Notes under the pieces: model-generated
The model's input: the letters and a program-made list of their open reading frames with translations, nothing else
The model's database searches: none
Told to the model about the DNA's origin: nothing
Assembly: GCF_001655005.1 (NCBI RefSeq)
Contig: NZ_LXET01000047.1
Location: 71,316-135,315, forward strand
Direction: 5' to 3'
From: Hafnia paralvei ATCC 29927
GTDB lineage: Bacteria > Pseudomonadota > Gammaproteobacteria > Enterobacterales > Enterobacteriaceae
Length of the DNA stretch: 64,000 bases
Made by a program: the position numbers and the translations under genes
Part shown: positions 35,922 through 45,300 of the stretch, piece after piece
How the letters are laid out: every line of letters starts with the position of its first letter
How positions within the stretch are numbered: position 1 is the stretch's first letter

Positions 35922-36926
35922 TCACTCAGCGTTCAGTGTCAAACGTGCGACCTGACTTGATTTAACAAAGCGACTCAGATCAACAGGTTTGCCTTGATAC
36001 GTAATTTGCACGGCTGCTGGAGCACCGATTTTCAGCTTATATGGCGCTGTTCCAGCAAGATCCAAAGATGCACCGGATTTTTGCATACCGCTGAAAAGCG
36101 TCTTACCCGTTGAGTCTTTTACTTCTAACCAGCAATCCGCATTAAACTTCATTACCAGATTATTGGACACGACTGCAGCAGCATCCACTGTTGCACTCGC
36201 AGTAGGTAACGTTGCTGCGTTCGCATTGGTTGTCGTATCAATCGGAGCCTGACTTGGCGATACAACTGCGTTGTTCTGGCTCTGCTGAGTTTCTGCATTG
36301 GCCACAGGTGCCGTTGCCGTCGAACTCGCAGGAACGTTTGCCGCTTGACCGTCAGCTGCCGAGGAATCTGGCGGGGTACCGGCAGACTCCTGAGTATCCG
36401 TGGCAGCCGCAACATCATCAGACCCATTAGAGGGATCTGATGATTGTAATTGGCCATTTTTCGCCAACTGAGCAGAGGATTCATTCGCCATTGTCGCAAT
36501 ATCTTCTTGCTGGGCTTTATGATTTTGCCACCACCACGAACCGGTGAGACCAATAACCACAAATACCACAAGCCAGGTAAACATCATCAGCCAACCATCG
36601 CGCTTTTTACGTTTTTTACCCAGTGAGAAGCTTTGCATTGGCGCAACTTTTGCCGCCTTCAACGGTGCTTGCTTTTCTAACAGCGGCGTTAATTCGTCTT
36701 CCGGGATATGAACCAATTTTGCATAGGAACGTATGTACCCACGCAAAAATGTTGAGGCCAAATCAACCGGAGCCTTATCTTCTTCAATATCACGAACGGT
36801 TGAAACTTTCAGACACAGACGTTCTGCAACAGCCTGTTGTGACAGTTCTAACTTTTCGCGGCCTTGGCGCAGGCGTTCGCCTGTAGTCAATGGAGCTGTT
36901 TGATCTTGGGGGGCTTCAGTATTCAT
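35922..36926 (-). CDS. rodZ: Cytoskeletal protein RodZ
   Basis: Bitopic membrane protein linking MreB filaments to the peptidoglycan elongasome to keep rod shape. The 334-residue product (E. coli 337) has an N-terminal helix-turn-helix domain (LRQGREKLELSQQAVAERL, about 18-75), a basic segment KKRKKRDG, one membrane helix (WLMMFTWLVVFVVIGLTGSW, about 112-131), a long Ser/Thr/Ala/Pro-rich linker (about 145-250) and a C-terminal periplasmic beta domain. It starts inside the end of pilW (11-base overlap), so the two are translationally coupled. Confidence 0.95.
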   Translation of the reverse strand: MNTEAPQDQTAPLTTGERLRQGREKLELSQQAVAERLCLKVSTVRDIEEDKAPVDLASTFLRGYIRSYAKLVHIPEDELTPLLEKQAPLKAAKVAPMQSFSLGKKRKKRDGWLMMFTWLVVFVVIGLTGSWWWQNHKAQQEDIATMANESSAQLAKNGQLQSSDPSNGSDDVAAATDTQESAGTPPDSSAADGQAANVPASSTATAPVANAETQQSQNNAVVSPSQAPIDTTTNANAATLPTASATVDAAAVVSNNLVMKFNADCWLEVKDSTGKTLFSGMQKSGASLDLAGTAPYKLKIGAPAAVQITYQGKPVDLSRFVKSSQVARLTLNAE

Positions 36927-37668
36927 TCGCTAGGAACTGCTGGTACTGTTGAGATTGTGGAAAATTTCGCGCCAGTTGTTTGCCATAACGCTCTAAGTTC
37001 GTTTGGCGCCCATCTAACGCAGCGAAGCGGATTTGTAACCATAGACTATTAGCGCTAGCCGGTAGAATATGATTGTAAACATCCAACATTATTCGCGCAT
37101 CTCCGCGCTTCCCTTGGTCAAATTCCCGGATAGCTTCCGCAATTAACGAAACTCCCTTATCCGGATCGCTCTTCAAAGCGCGGCTAAATAGCTTACGCGC
37201 TTCCTCAGTCTGTCCTGCTTTTAGAAAACAATAACCTGCATTTTCGAAGCTATCTGCAACCTGACCGTAATCAGGAAGATTTGCAGCTGAACTAAACTGT
37301 TGTTGTGCTGGTACATACTGCCCTAAACTACACAGAAACGCACCGTAATTATTCATCACGGTGCCATTCTGTGGCGCTAAATTCATCGCTTTCTGATAAC
37401 TTTCCTGTGCGGCCTGATTATCTCCCACACGCTGCTGATAAAGCGCCATGCCAAGCTGAGTACGGTAATCATCCGGCGCAGCATCCCGTGCCTTTTCCAG
37501 ATTTTGCTGAGCGGCTTTCAAGTCGCCCTGATTCAAGTATTCCAACCCGAGTTGCAACCGGCTCTGTGATACCGTCGCGGTCTGCTGGCTCTCAGGTTTA
37601 GAACTTGAGCAGCCTGCCAACAAACCGACCGTCAGCAGTCCTACTACCCATCTCATTTTTAGCTTCAT
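36916..37668 (-). CDS. pilW: PilW/PilF-like TPR lipoprotein
   Basis: Named for the type IV pilus assembly lipoprotein PilF/PilW; in enterics without such pili (E. coli YfgL-neighbour locus) its role is unclear. The 250-residue product has a lipoprotein signal with lipobox LLAGC (Cys near 20, LLAGCSSSKPES) and several tetratricopeptide repeats (LGLEYLNQGDLKAAQQNLEK, LGMALYQQRVGDNQAAQESY, NYGAFLCSLGQYVPAQQQF). The order rlmN-pilW-rodZ-ispG-hisS is the usual enterobacterial one. Confidence 0.9.
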   Translation of the reverse strand: MKLKMRWVVGLLTVGLLAGCSSSKPESQQTATVSQSRLQLGLEYLNQGDLKAAQQNLEKARDAAPDDYRTQLGMALYQQRVGDNQAAQESYQKAMNLAPQNGTVMNNYGAFLCSLGQYVPAQQQFSSAANLPDYGQVADSFENAGYCFLKAGQTEEARKLFSRALKSDPDKGVSLIAEAIREFDQGKRGDARIMLDVYNHILPASANSLWLQIRFAALDGRQTNLERYGKQLARNFPQSQQYQQFLANEY

Positions 37669-37755
37669 TGCTTTACCCTATTATCCTTTTCCTTTGAATC
37701 TCAAAGGGTTTGACCAACAACGTTAGGGAAGTCACTAATATGAACGCACTCTGCG

Positions 37756-39015
37756 TCAGACCTCTCGAACCGTAATAGGTTCACCCGCCATTTTTTTCTT
37801 CATGGTCCGTTTTGTTCGGTCAATAACATCACCGGCCAGCTGTCCACACGCCGCATCAATGTCATCGCCGCGTGTCTTACGTACGATCACAGTAAAGCCA
37901 TACTCCATCAAAACTTTAGAGAAGCGGTCTACTCGACTATTCGAGCTACGGCCATACGGCGCTCCCGGGAACGGGTTCCATGGGATTAGGTTGATTTTGC
38001 ATGGCGTATCTTTTAAACATTCAGCTAACTGATGCGCGTGCTCCATCCCATCGTTGATATGATCCAGCATGACGTACTCAACCGTCACTCGCCCCTGATT
38101 TGCATTAGATTTCTCTAAATAGCGACGTACCGCACCGAGGAAAGTTTCGATGTTGTATTTACGGTTGATAGGTACGATTTCGTCTCGGATCTCATCTGTC
38201 GGCGCATGAAGAGAGATGGCCAACGCGACGTCAATCATATCGCCCAGTTTCTCTAAAGCAGGAACAACGCCTGAGGTCGATAAGGTAACGCGACGTTTGG
38301 AGAGACCAAATCCGAAATCATCAAGCATGATGTTCATTGCTGGCACGACGTTGTTCAAATTCAGCAACGGCTCACCCATGCCCATCATGACAACGTTAGT
38401 GATGGGGCGCTGTCCCGTGACTTTATGCGCACCGATAATCTTAGCAGCGCGCCATACCTGACCAATAATTTCTGATACTCGCAGGTTACGGTTAAACCCT
38501 TGCTGTGCGGTAGAGCAGAATTTACATTCCAGCGCACAACCGACCTGCGAAGATACGCATAAGGTTGCGCGATCGTCTTCCGGAATATAAACCGTTTCAA
38601 CCCGCTGGTCGCCCACCTGAATTGCCCACTTAATGGTGCCATCAGTTGAGCGCTGCTCTTCAGCAACTTCTGGGGCACGAATTTCAGCAATTTCTTTGAG
38701 CTTATTACGCAACACCTTATTGATGTCGGTCATCTCATCAAAATTATCGCAACAGTAGTGATACATCCATTTCATCACCTGATCGGCGCGGAAAGGTTTC
38801 TCACCCAACTTAGCGAAGAATTCGCGCATTTGTTGGCGATCGAGATCGAGAAGGTTAATTTTTTCCGACGTATTGGCCGGGGCAGACTGCATAGCATCAG
38901 CCTGCGCAGCATTTATAGGTGCGCTAATTTCAGACAAGTTTGACTCGACGACAATAGATTCAGACGTAATATCTGAATGAGATGAATGGGCTTTGATCAC
39001 TGGATCTTTTGACAT
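37756..39015 (-). CDS. rlmN: Dual-specificity 23S rRNA (A2503)/tRNA (A37) methyltransferase RlmN
   Basis: Radical-SAM enzyme adding methyl to C2 of A2503 in 23S rRNA and A37 in some tRNAs. It has the radical-SAM cysteines in CALECKFCSTAQQGFN, SAM-binding MGMGEPLLN, and the methyl-carrying cysteine near the end in DDIDAACGQL. The start was placed at ATG 39015 (MSKDPVIKAHSS); a GTG/TTG-type frame extends to 39051. Even so the product is 419 residues, about 35 longer than E. coli RlmN (384): the extra residues (SESIVVESNLSEI, AQADAMQSAPAN) are low-complexity before the conserved INLLDLDRQQMREFF. Confidence 0.95.
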   Translation of the reverse strand: MSKDPVIKAHSSHSDITSESIVVESNLSEISAPINAAQADAMQSAPANTSEKINLLDLDRQQMREFFAKLGEKPFRADQVMKWMYHYCCDNFDEMTDINKVLRNKLKEIAEIRAPEVAEEQRSTDGTIKWAIQVGDQRVETVYIPEDDRATLCVSSQVGCALECKFCSTAQQGFNRNLRVSEIIGQVWRAAKIIGAHKVTGQRPITNVVMMGMGEPLLNLNNVVPAMNIMLDDFGFGLSKRRVTLSTSGVVPALEKLGDMIDVALAISLHAPTDEIRDEIVPINRKYNIETFLGAVRRYLEKSNANQGRVTVEYVMLDHINDGMEHAHQLAECLKDTPCKINLIPWNPFPGAPYGRSSNSRVDRFSKVLMEYGFTVIVRKTRGDDIDAACGQLAGDVIDRTKRTMKKKMAGEPITVREV

Positions 39016-39187
39016 ACTAAACTCTGGCCTCGTTGTTACACTTTGCGGCACGATAATTAAGGTGACTGACTAGACAAGCGTAACGCCTGTTGCGGGTAGA
39101 TACAAACTCGGTTCGCATCGTATTCAGTCTTGTTAGGTACAACACATTAAAAACATTGTATTAATAATTACGCTGATAATGTGTTTA

Positions 39188-39220
39188 AAAAAACGGCCCT
39201 GAGGAATAACCACTCAGGGC
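39188..39220 (-). terminator. Terminator after ndk
   Basis: On the minus strand GCCCTGAG and CTCAGGGC form a stem around a 9-base loop, followed by CGTTTTTTTAAAC. It lies 83 bases past the ndk stop and separates ndk from rlmN. Confidence 0.9.
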
Positions 39221-39302
39221 GCGATATTGTACTCGGTCTATCGGCGGGATGCTATGCCGTTAAGCTTCACGAACAGAATCTCTTACCGATTTGCGCAGTC
39301 GA

Positions 39303-39734
39303 TTAACGAGTGCGTGGGCAAACTTCATTGCTTGCAAAGAAATAGGCAATTTCACGCTCGGCTGATTCTAAAGAGTCAGAACCGTGTGCCGCATTTTCGG
39401 TCAGGCTATCTGCATAATCAGCGCGCAACGTACCTGCTAATGCATTTTCAGGGTTTGTTGCCCCCATGATTTCACGATTACGGCGAACGGCATCTTTACC
39501 TTCCAGCACCTGAACCATAATCGGGCCAGAAGTCATGAAATCAACCAGACCATCGAAGAATGGGCGGCCTTTGTGTTCAGCATAGAAACCTTCAGCCTGT
39601 TCACGGGTGAGATGAACCATTTTTGCTGCAACGATTTTCAGCCCTGCTGCTTCAAAACGAGAATAAATAGCGCCAATAACATTTTTAGCCACCGCATTGG
39701 GTTTTACGATGGAGAAGGTACGTTCTACTGTCAT
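39303..39734 (-). CDS. ndk: Nucleoside diphosphate kinase
   Basis: Transfers the gamma phosphate between nucleoside triphosphates and diphosphates. The 143-residue product has the phosphorylated histidine in ENAAHGSDSLESAEREI and the usual TFSIVKPNAVAKNVIG opening with the nucleotide-binding lysine K12. It stands alone between pbpC and rlmN with its own terminator; the length is that of the E. coli enzyme. Confidence 0.98.
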   Translation of the reverse strand: MTVERTFSIVKPNAVAKNVIGAIYSRFEAAGLKIVAAKMVHLTREQAEGFYAEHKGRPFFDGLVDFMTSGPIMVQVLEGKDAVRRNREIMGATNPENALAGTLRADYADSLTENAAHGSDSLESAEREIAYFFASNEVCPRTR

Positions 39735-40032
39735 TTAAACCTCTGTCTAACTTCCAATGAAAGCCGTTAACTCCTTCGCGATTAGCGCGTTAACGCTAAG
39801 TACTACGGAGAGACTTATTTTGTGAGTTTACGACCACATCAAGGCAGATGGAATATTTTTAGAGTTCTAACCATTTGAATGAAAGGATTATTCTCTTATT
39901 TTCATACCTCGATAGCCAAACTCCGGCTATGAATCGCCGCCGATTATAGATGGGCGACTAATATTTGCCTATTGAAATGAGATGAAAATGTTAAGGAAAT
40001 ATTACTTTTTTGATTTAAAGCACAAAGCGGTA
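39735..40032. other. Intergenic region between ndk and pbpC
   Basis: AT-rich (especially 39850-40020). Must hold the ndk promoter on the minus strand. A small GTTAACGC(G) inverted pair (GCGCGTTAACGC, 39784-39795) is visible; no gene, RNA or mobile element was recognised. Confidence 0.35.
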
Positions 40033-42357
40033 TCATTCCACCTGAAAATCTACGCTGGCAATTTGTCCACCGCCATCCATTACTGTGAGCTGATAACGGC
40101 CAACTTTAGTGAATCGATAAAATAACGATGCCTCCTGCGAAACTAGTTCTCCATTCAAAAACCACCAACGTTGTCCCTCTCCGCCCTGCGTAGTCAACCG
40201 CAAATCAATGTCCGTTTTTCCTGGTGGACGTCGCAGAATTGAGCCATCACTTAATCCAATCAAGACGAGAGGAGCTGATAAGGTTTCTACCGGAGGAGGG
40301 CAAACCTTACTCGCTGCCGGAATACGGTTAGCTCGCTTTTCTGCCTCAGGTAACCAAGGCTCAAGCGGCAAGGGCCAGAGTGCTAGCAACTTTTCAACCG
40401 CACCATGACATTCTGGAGCAACTCGCTTACCCTCATCATCTAGCCATTCATGCCGCCAAATCCCCTGACTGCTCTCCTGTTCTGGAGCAACTAACGTAGG
40501 TGGAGTGGTGCCATCCAGTACCCATGTCGAGCGCCTTTGACGACAATTTCCGTCTTGTTCATTTGATGGTTGTCCACTCGGCCAACAGATCATTGCTCGT
40601 GTAACCGTCGATGGGCGCGGATCTGTGGGCCAGCCATTACCCCGTAATGTCGGGTTATTCAGCAATAAATTATTCAGTTGGAATAGCAATGGCACCGCGG
40701 TGGCATAACCAAATTGGCCTGCTACTGGCGTACCATCAGGCCGTCCAACCCATACACCAATGGTATAACGCGCATTGACACCTATCGCCCACGCATCTCG
40801 ATAGCCGAAGCTGGTGCCCGTTTTCCATGCAAGAGGCACTACTGCGCTAAGTGAATCATCGGGCTCTGGCCTGGCTTGTCCTGCTAACGTACGCCGAATA
40901 ATCCATGCCGCTCCCGGCGACATTAATGGACGGTTATATATTTTCTGCCCAACGACATAGCGCAAGTCAGCACTTTCCCCCTGACGAGCCAAAGCACTGT
41001 AGGTGGAAACCAGCTGTTCTAAGCGCGCCCCCGCCCCACCTAAAATTAACGCAAGATTCGGTTCGGCGTGATCGGGAAAACTCAGTTCTAACCCTGCGTT
41101 GCGTAGTTGAGCAGCAAAGCGCTTAGGGCCATAGGCCTCCAACAACTGAACGGCTGGCAGATTTAACGATCGAGTTAATGCTTCACTGGCGCTTACCGCG
41201 CCGTGGAAACCCGTGTCAAAATTACCGGGTCGATAATCGCCAAATCGCCGCGGAACATCTTGTAATAGCGACTCGTTGTGGATCAATCCATCATCCAAGG
41301 CCAATCCATATAAGAATGGCTTTAAGGTTGAGCCAGGAGAACGCCAAGCTCTCACCATATCCACATGTCCAAAGCGGCTATTGTCAGCAAAATCTAGCGA
41401 TCCCAGATATGCCTTTACCTGCATATCAGTATGATCAACGATCAAAACGCCAACGGAAGTCTTAGCGGGAAGACGAGAGCCCCAACCTTTAGCCAACGTT
41501 TCTAATTGTCGCTGTAGCGAGGCATCTATCGTCGTATTGATGACCCCCTGCAGAGGATATGTTTGAATCATCCGTCGAGCTAACAGCGGTGCACTCTGTG
41601 GCATCTGACGCGGCGCCAACCAAACAGGTTCCTGCTTAATATCATCAACTTGCTGCTGCTCCCATACTTGATACTCAGCCAAACGATCGAGCACTTTATT
41701 CCGCGCGGCCTGTGCGCGAATAGGGTAACGATCGGGACGCAAACGGCTAGGAGCCTGAGGTAATACCGCAAGTAGTGCCGCCTCAGAGCGAGTGAGTTCA
41801 TCAGGTGGTTTGCCCAAATAGGCCCAACTAGCAGCGCCAATTCCCTGCAGCGTGCCACCAAAAGGAGCGCGGTTTAAATAAAGCTCAAGGATTTGAGTTT
41901 TAGACAGGTGCCATTCAAGCTGAACCGTCCGCCAAACTTGGCGAACTTTGCCGCCAAACGTTCGGGAATGAGGATCGAGCAAACGCGCGACCTGCATGGA
42001 TAACGTGCTGCCACCAGAAATAATCCTGCCATGACTAACGTCTTGCCATGCGGCACGGGCTAAAGCAAAAGGATTGATGCCGGGATGTTGGTAAAACCAG
42101 CGATCTTCATAAGTTAACAATGCTTGGAGATAATAAGGCGAAACCTGTTCAACATTCACAGGGTATCGCCAAACGCCTTGCCCATCAGCAAATCTCCATA
42201 GCGGAGATCCATCAGCTGCAACCACGATGCGAGCAACTTGTACATCTTTGATAGGTAGCGGCCACACTTTATCCGCTACCCAGAGTCCAGCAACAACCAA
42301 CAGCGCAAGCAGTGCGATTATCCCGCACCACTTGCATAACCGTTTTAGTAATATCAT
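40033..42357 (-). CDS. pbpC: Penicillin-binding protein 1C (bifunctional transglycosylase/transpeptidase)
   Basis: Inner-membrane peptidoglycan synthase. Start placed at ATG 42357 (MILLKRLCKWCGIIALLALL); a TTG at 42378 would add seven residues and overlap yfhM by 11 bases. After one membrane anchor come the GT51 transglycosylase domain (LLTYEDRWFYQHPGINPFAL, catalytic Glu), the transpeptidase with SPGSTLKPF (Ser-x-x-Lys) and KTGTSFGYRDAW, and a C-terminal BiPBP_C domain. It lies right after yfhM; the pairing of alpha-2-macroglobulin and PBP1C genes is conserved and suggests wall repair after envelope attack. Confidence 0.95.
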   Translation of the reverse strand: MILLKRLCKWCGIIALLALLVVAGLWVADKVWPLPIKDVQVARIVVAADGSPLWRFADGQGVWRYPVNVEQVSPYYLQALLTYEDRWFYQHPGINPFALARAAWQDVSHGRIISGGSTLSMQVARLLDPHSRTFGGKVRQVWRTVQLEWHLSKTQILELYLNRAPFGGTLQGIGAASWAYLGKPPDELTRSEAALLAVLPQAPSRLRPDRYPIRAQAARNKVLDRLAEYQVWEQQQVDDIKQEPVWLAPRQMPQSAPLLARRMIQTYPLQGVINTTIDASLQRQLETLAKGWGSRLPAKTSVGVLIVDHTDMQVKAYLGSLDFADNSRFGHVDMVRAWRSPGSTLKPFLYGLALDDGLIHNESLLQDVPRRFGDYRPGNFDTGFHGAVSASEALTRSLNLPAVQLLEAYGPKRFAAQLRNAGLELSFPDHAEPNLALILGGAGARLEQLVSTYSALARQGESADLRYVVGQKIYNRPLMSPGAAWIIRRTLAGQARPEPDDSLSAVVPLAWKTGTSFGYRDAWAIGVNARYTIGVWVGRPDGTPVAGQFGYATAVPLLFQLNNLLLNNPTLRGNGWPTDPRPSTVTRAMICWPSGQPSNEQDGNCRQRRSTWVLDGTTPPTLVAPEQESSQGIWRHEWLDDEGKRVAPECHGAVEKLLALWPLPLEPWLPEAEKRANRIPAASKVCPPPVETLSAPLVLIGLSDGSILRRPPGKTDIDLRLTTQGGEGQRWWFLNGELVSQEASLFYRFTKVGRYQLTVMDGGGQIASVDFQVE

Positions 42358-42367
42358 CAACCGATTA

Positions 42368-45300
42368 TCACTGCCCAATGGTGACTGATTCTGGTGTGCT
42401 TCCTACCGCGCGCCATTGTGGAATATACATAGACTCTACCTGAGGCGCGGGGAGTAAGTATTTCCCTGGAGTTACGGCTCTTGCAAGATACAGCAGCGTT
42501 GTATGCTGTTCTGGCTGAACGTCTATCGCGGCAATATAGCGATCGTCTCTAAACTCTTGGTGTTTAACCGCTGACTGGCGAGAGGCATCTAACAGGGAAA
42601 CCACTTCGGCGGCAGCTTCATTCATGCTGGCGCTGGAATCATTAAGATTTTGGTTTTCCAGTTCCACCCCCGCCGGTAGCAAATCAACCACCAGCGCGTC
42701 TGGTACATGCTCAGATGACCAGATTTCCAAGTGGACTAAGAACAATTGTCCACTTTTCAGTTGGTTTAAATCTACAGGTTTGCCGTCCAAGCCAATGAAG
42801 TCACGTTTGATATCCAAATTGTTACTCATCGGCTGAGGCGCTGACGATGGATACCCCACTACGTCAAAACGAGGATAAAGTGCTGACTCGCCTTGGTTAT
42901 CTATCACTAACCCATTAGCTAGCCAAGACTCATCATAATCTTTCACCTGCATGCTTTCACCGCTGGCTAAATCCATCCCTTTGGCAGATGAAATAACCGT
43001 TTTCCATGGCCCCTCAGGTTGACCAATAGCGTCTTTGCTTGCCATAAACACAGAATTCAGTTCCTGCGTAGACAAATATTTGATGGTTGTCAGCCGATCG
43101 GACAGTGAAAGTAAGCGCTGCTCCTGTGCTTTTGGCTCCACGTTAAACTCTTCCATCAGCGCGATAATCATCGCTTCATCGCGCACTGGGCTACCATAAT
43201 CGTCTAACCAGTAATTGTTAGACTGACGCGACATTGCCAAGCCTTGTTTCAAAGCCTCTTCACTGCGCGGCACATCCCCCATGACCTTCAGAGCAATGCC
43301 TAATTGAACCAGCGGTAAACCCGATTCAGCCTGAGCTCGGCGCTCATACAACTCACGCAAAGCGCCTAACGGAGCCTGTTTTTGCTTGGCTAATACAAAT
43401 CCCGCATAGGCTTGTACGGCAAAGCGAGTCGCGTCTGGACGAGCACTGGAACTCACATCAATTCGGTTACGATCCTGCAGGTAACGCAGTAATACGGCAT
43501 CTGCCTGCTTTAATCCGTCGTCAGACACCGCAAATCCACGTTCACGCGCGCGATGCAAGAAGTCGGTTACATAAGCGGTCAGCCAATATTCCTCTGGGCC
43601 ATCGCTACTCCATAACGCAAAGCTGCCGTTGTAGCGCTGCATTCCCAGTAATCGATTAATACCCGTTTCAATTTTTTGGCGGCGAACCTCATCGCTTGAA
43701 GTTTTAATGCCTAACTGCGCCAACTGCTGCTGGTTGGTATATAACGATGGATAGAGCCCACTGGTTGTTTGCTCCGCACAACCATACGGATAGGCGTACA
43801 GCTCACGAATATAGCGGGCTATATTCAGTGGCGGACGGCTTGTCAGTAATAACTTCGCTTCAGGAGCATCTAGCCCAGAAAGCTGTGCTGCATCCACACT
43901 CCAGCTTTCTCCCGGCTGAATCACGCTCGCCAAATGGCGTGTTTCAGCGGGATACGCTGGGCGGACACCTATTTTCCAGCTGTGCTGATAGTCACTGATT
44001 TGTTCGCCAGGCAGTTGCATCCCAACAATTCGCACCGCAACGCTACCTTCACCAAAACCATTTTGCGCAGTCACTGGGATGGTTAGAGTTTTGCGTTCGC
44101 CATTTTCCAAAACGAGCGGCTGACTATTTTCACCGCTGAGGCTAATTAGGCCACTGGTGGTCAACGCAACCCCTAAGGTCTGCGGATGTCCTGATAAATT
44201 CGTCACATCAAGCGCGAGTTGGCTGCTATCACCGCCCGCTAAGAAACGTGGGGTTTGCAACTCCGCGATCACCGGCGCGGCTACCGTCATCTTGCGTTCT
44301 GCACTACCAAAATTCTGGCCATTCCACGCCTGCGCCATCAAGCGCAATTCACCGTTAAAATCAGGCACCGGCAGTTGAATGACGCCGTTGCCATTTTCAT
44401 CTAAGGCCACTCTTTGCATCTGCTGAGCAACAATATTGACATCCGTTGGCGGTTTTTTACCACCGCGGGACATATCGCCATCACCACCAAAACGCAGCGT
44501 ACCTAAACGACCCGATCCTTCAATCAACTGACCATAAATATCATATTGATCTGCACCATAGCGTTTACGGCCTAAGAAGGCGTCATAAGGGTCAGGCGTT
44601 TGAAAATCCGTGACATTAAGAATCCCAACGTCTACCGCAGAGAGCAACACCATGACATCTTTCTGTTTCTCTCCTTTGACGCTGGCAACGTTTACCTGAA
44701 CGGGTACGGTTTGATTAGGCCGAATTTTATCTTGAGCGGTCAACGTCACATCTAATCTACGCGCCTCTTCATTCAGCGGTACATGCAATAAGCCTACTGC
44801 GCGCTTCGGCGTCACTTGTCGATCTTTCTCTCCAGGGCGAACCACCAGCGCACTAAGATATAAATCGTGACGGCGCCAAGCCTGATTTAAGGGGACGTCG
44901 ACCGTGATGCCTTTTTCCGGCACGTCAATTTCCTGCCACCACAGAGGCCCTTCACTGGACTCCATCATCAGATAGCCTTTACCTGCGGTTGGCGCAGTAA
45001 TCGTGACCTTAGCTTTTTCACCCGGTTGGTAGTTTGGTTTATCCAGTTTGAGCTTAACCTGATCGGGACGCACTGCTCCCGTACCATCGGTATTATCTTG
45101 CCAACGGTATCCAGCCCAGAAACGCACGCTGTTTATTAAACCATTATCGGGATCTTTGACCTCAATACGATAAGAGCCCCACTCTACGGGGAAGCTCACT
45201 TTTGCACTGCCTTCAGCAGCGATATTCAGCGTTTGCTCTCCCACTGCGAGATCTTTTTGATCGTACTGCGACTGCCAGCCAGATGACTCCGACCACTGCC

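Noticed and set aside
36152..36571. 139-codon frame inside rodZ
   Set aside because: Alternative frame of the Ala/Thr/Ser-rich linker; composition artefact.
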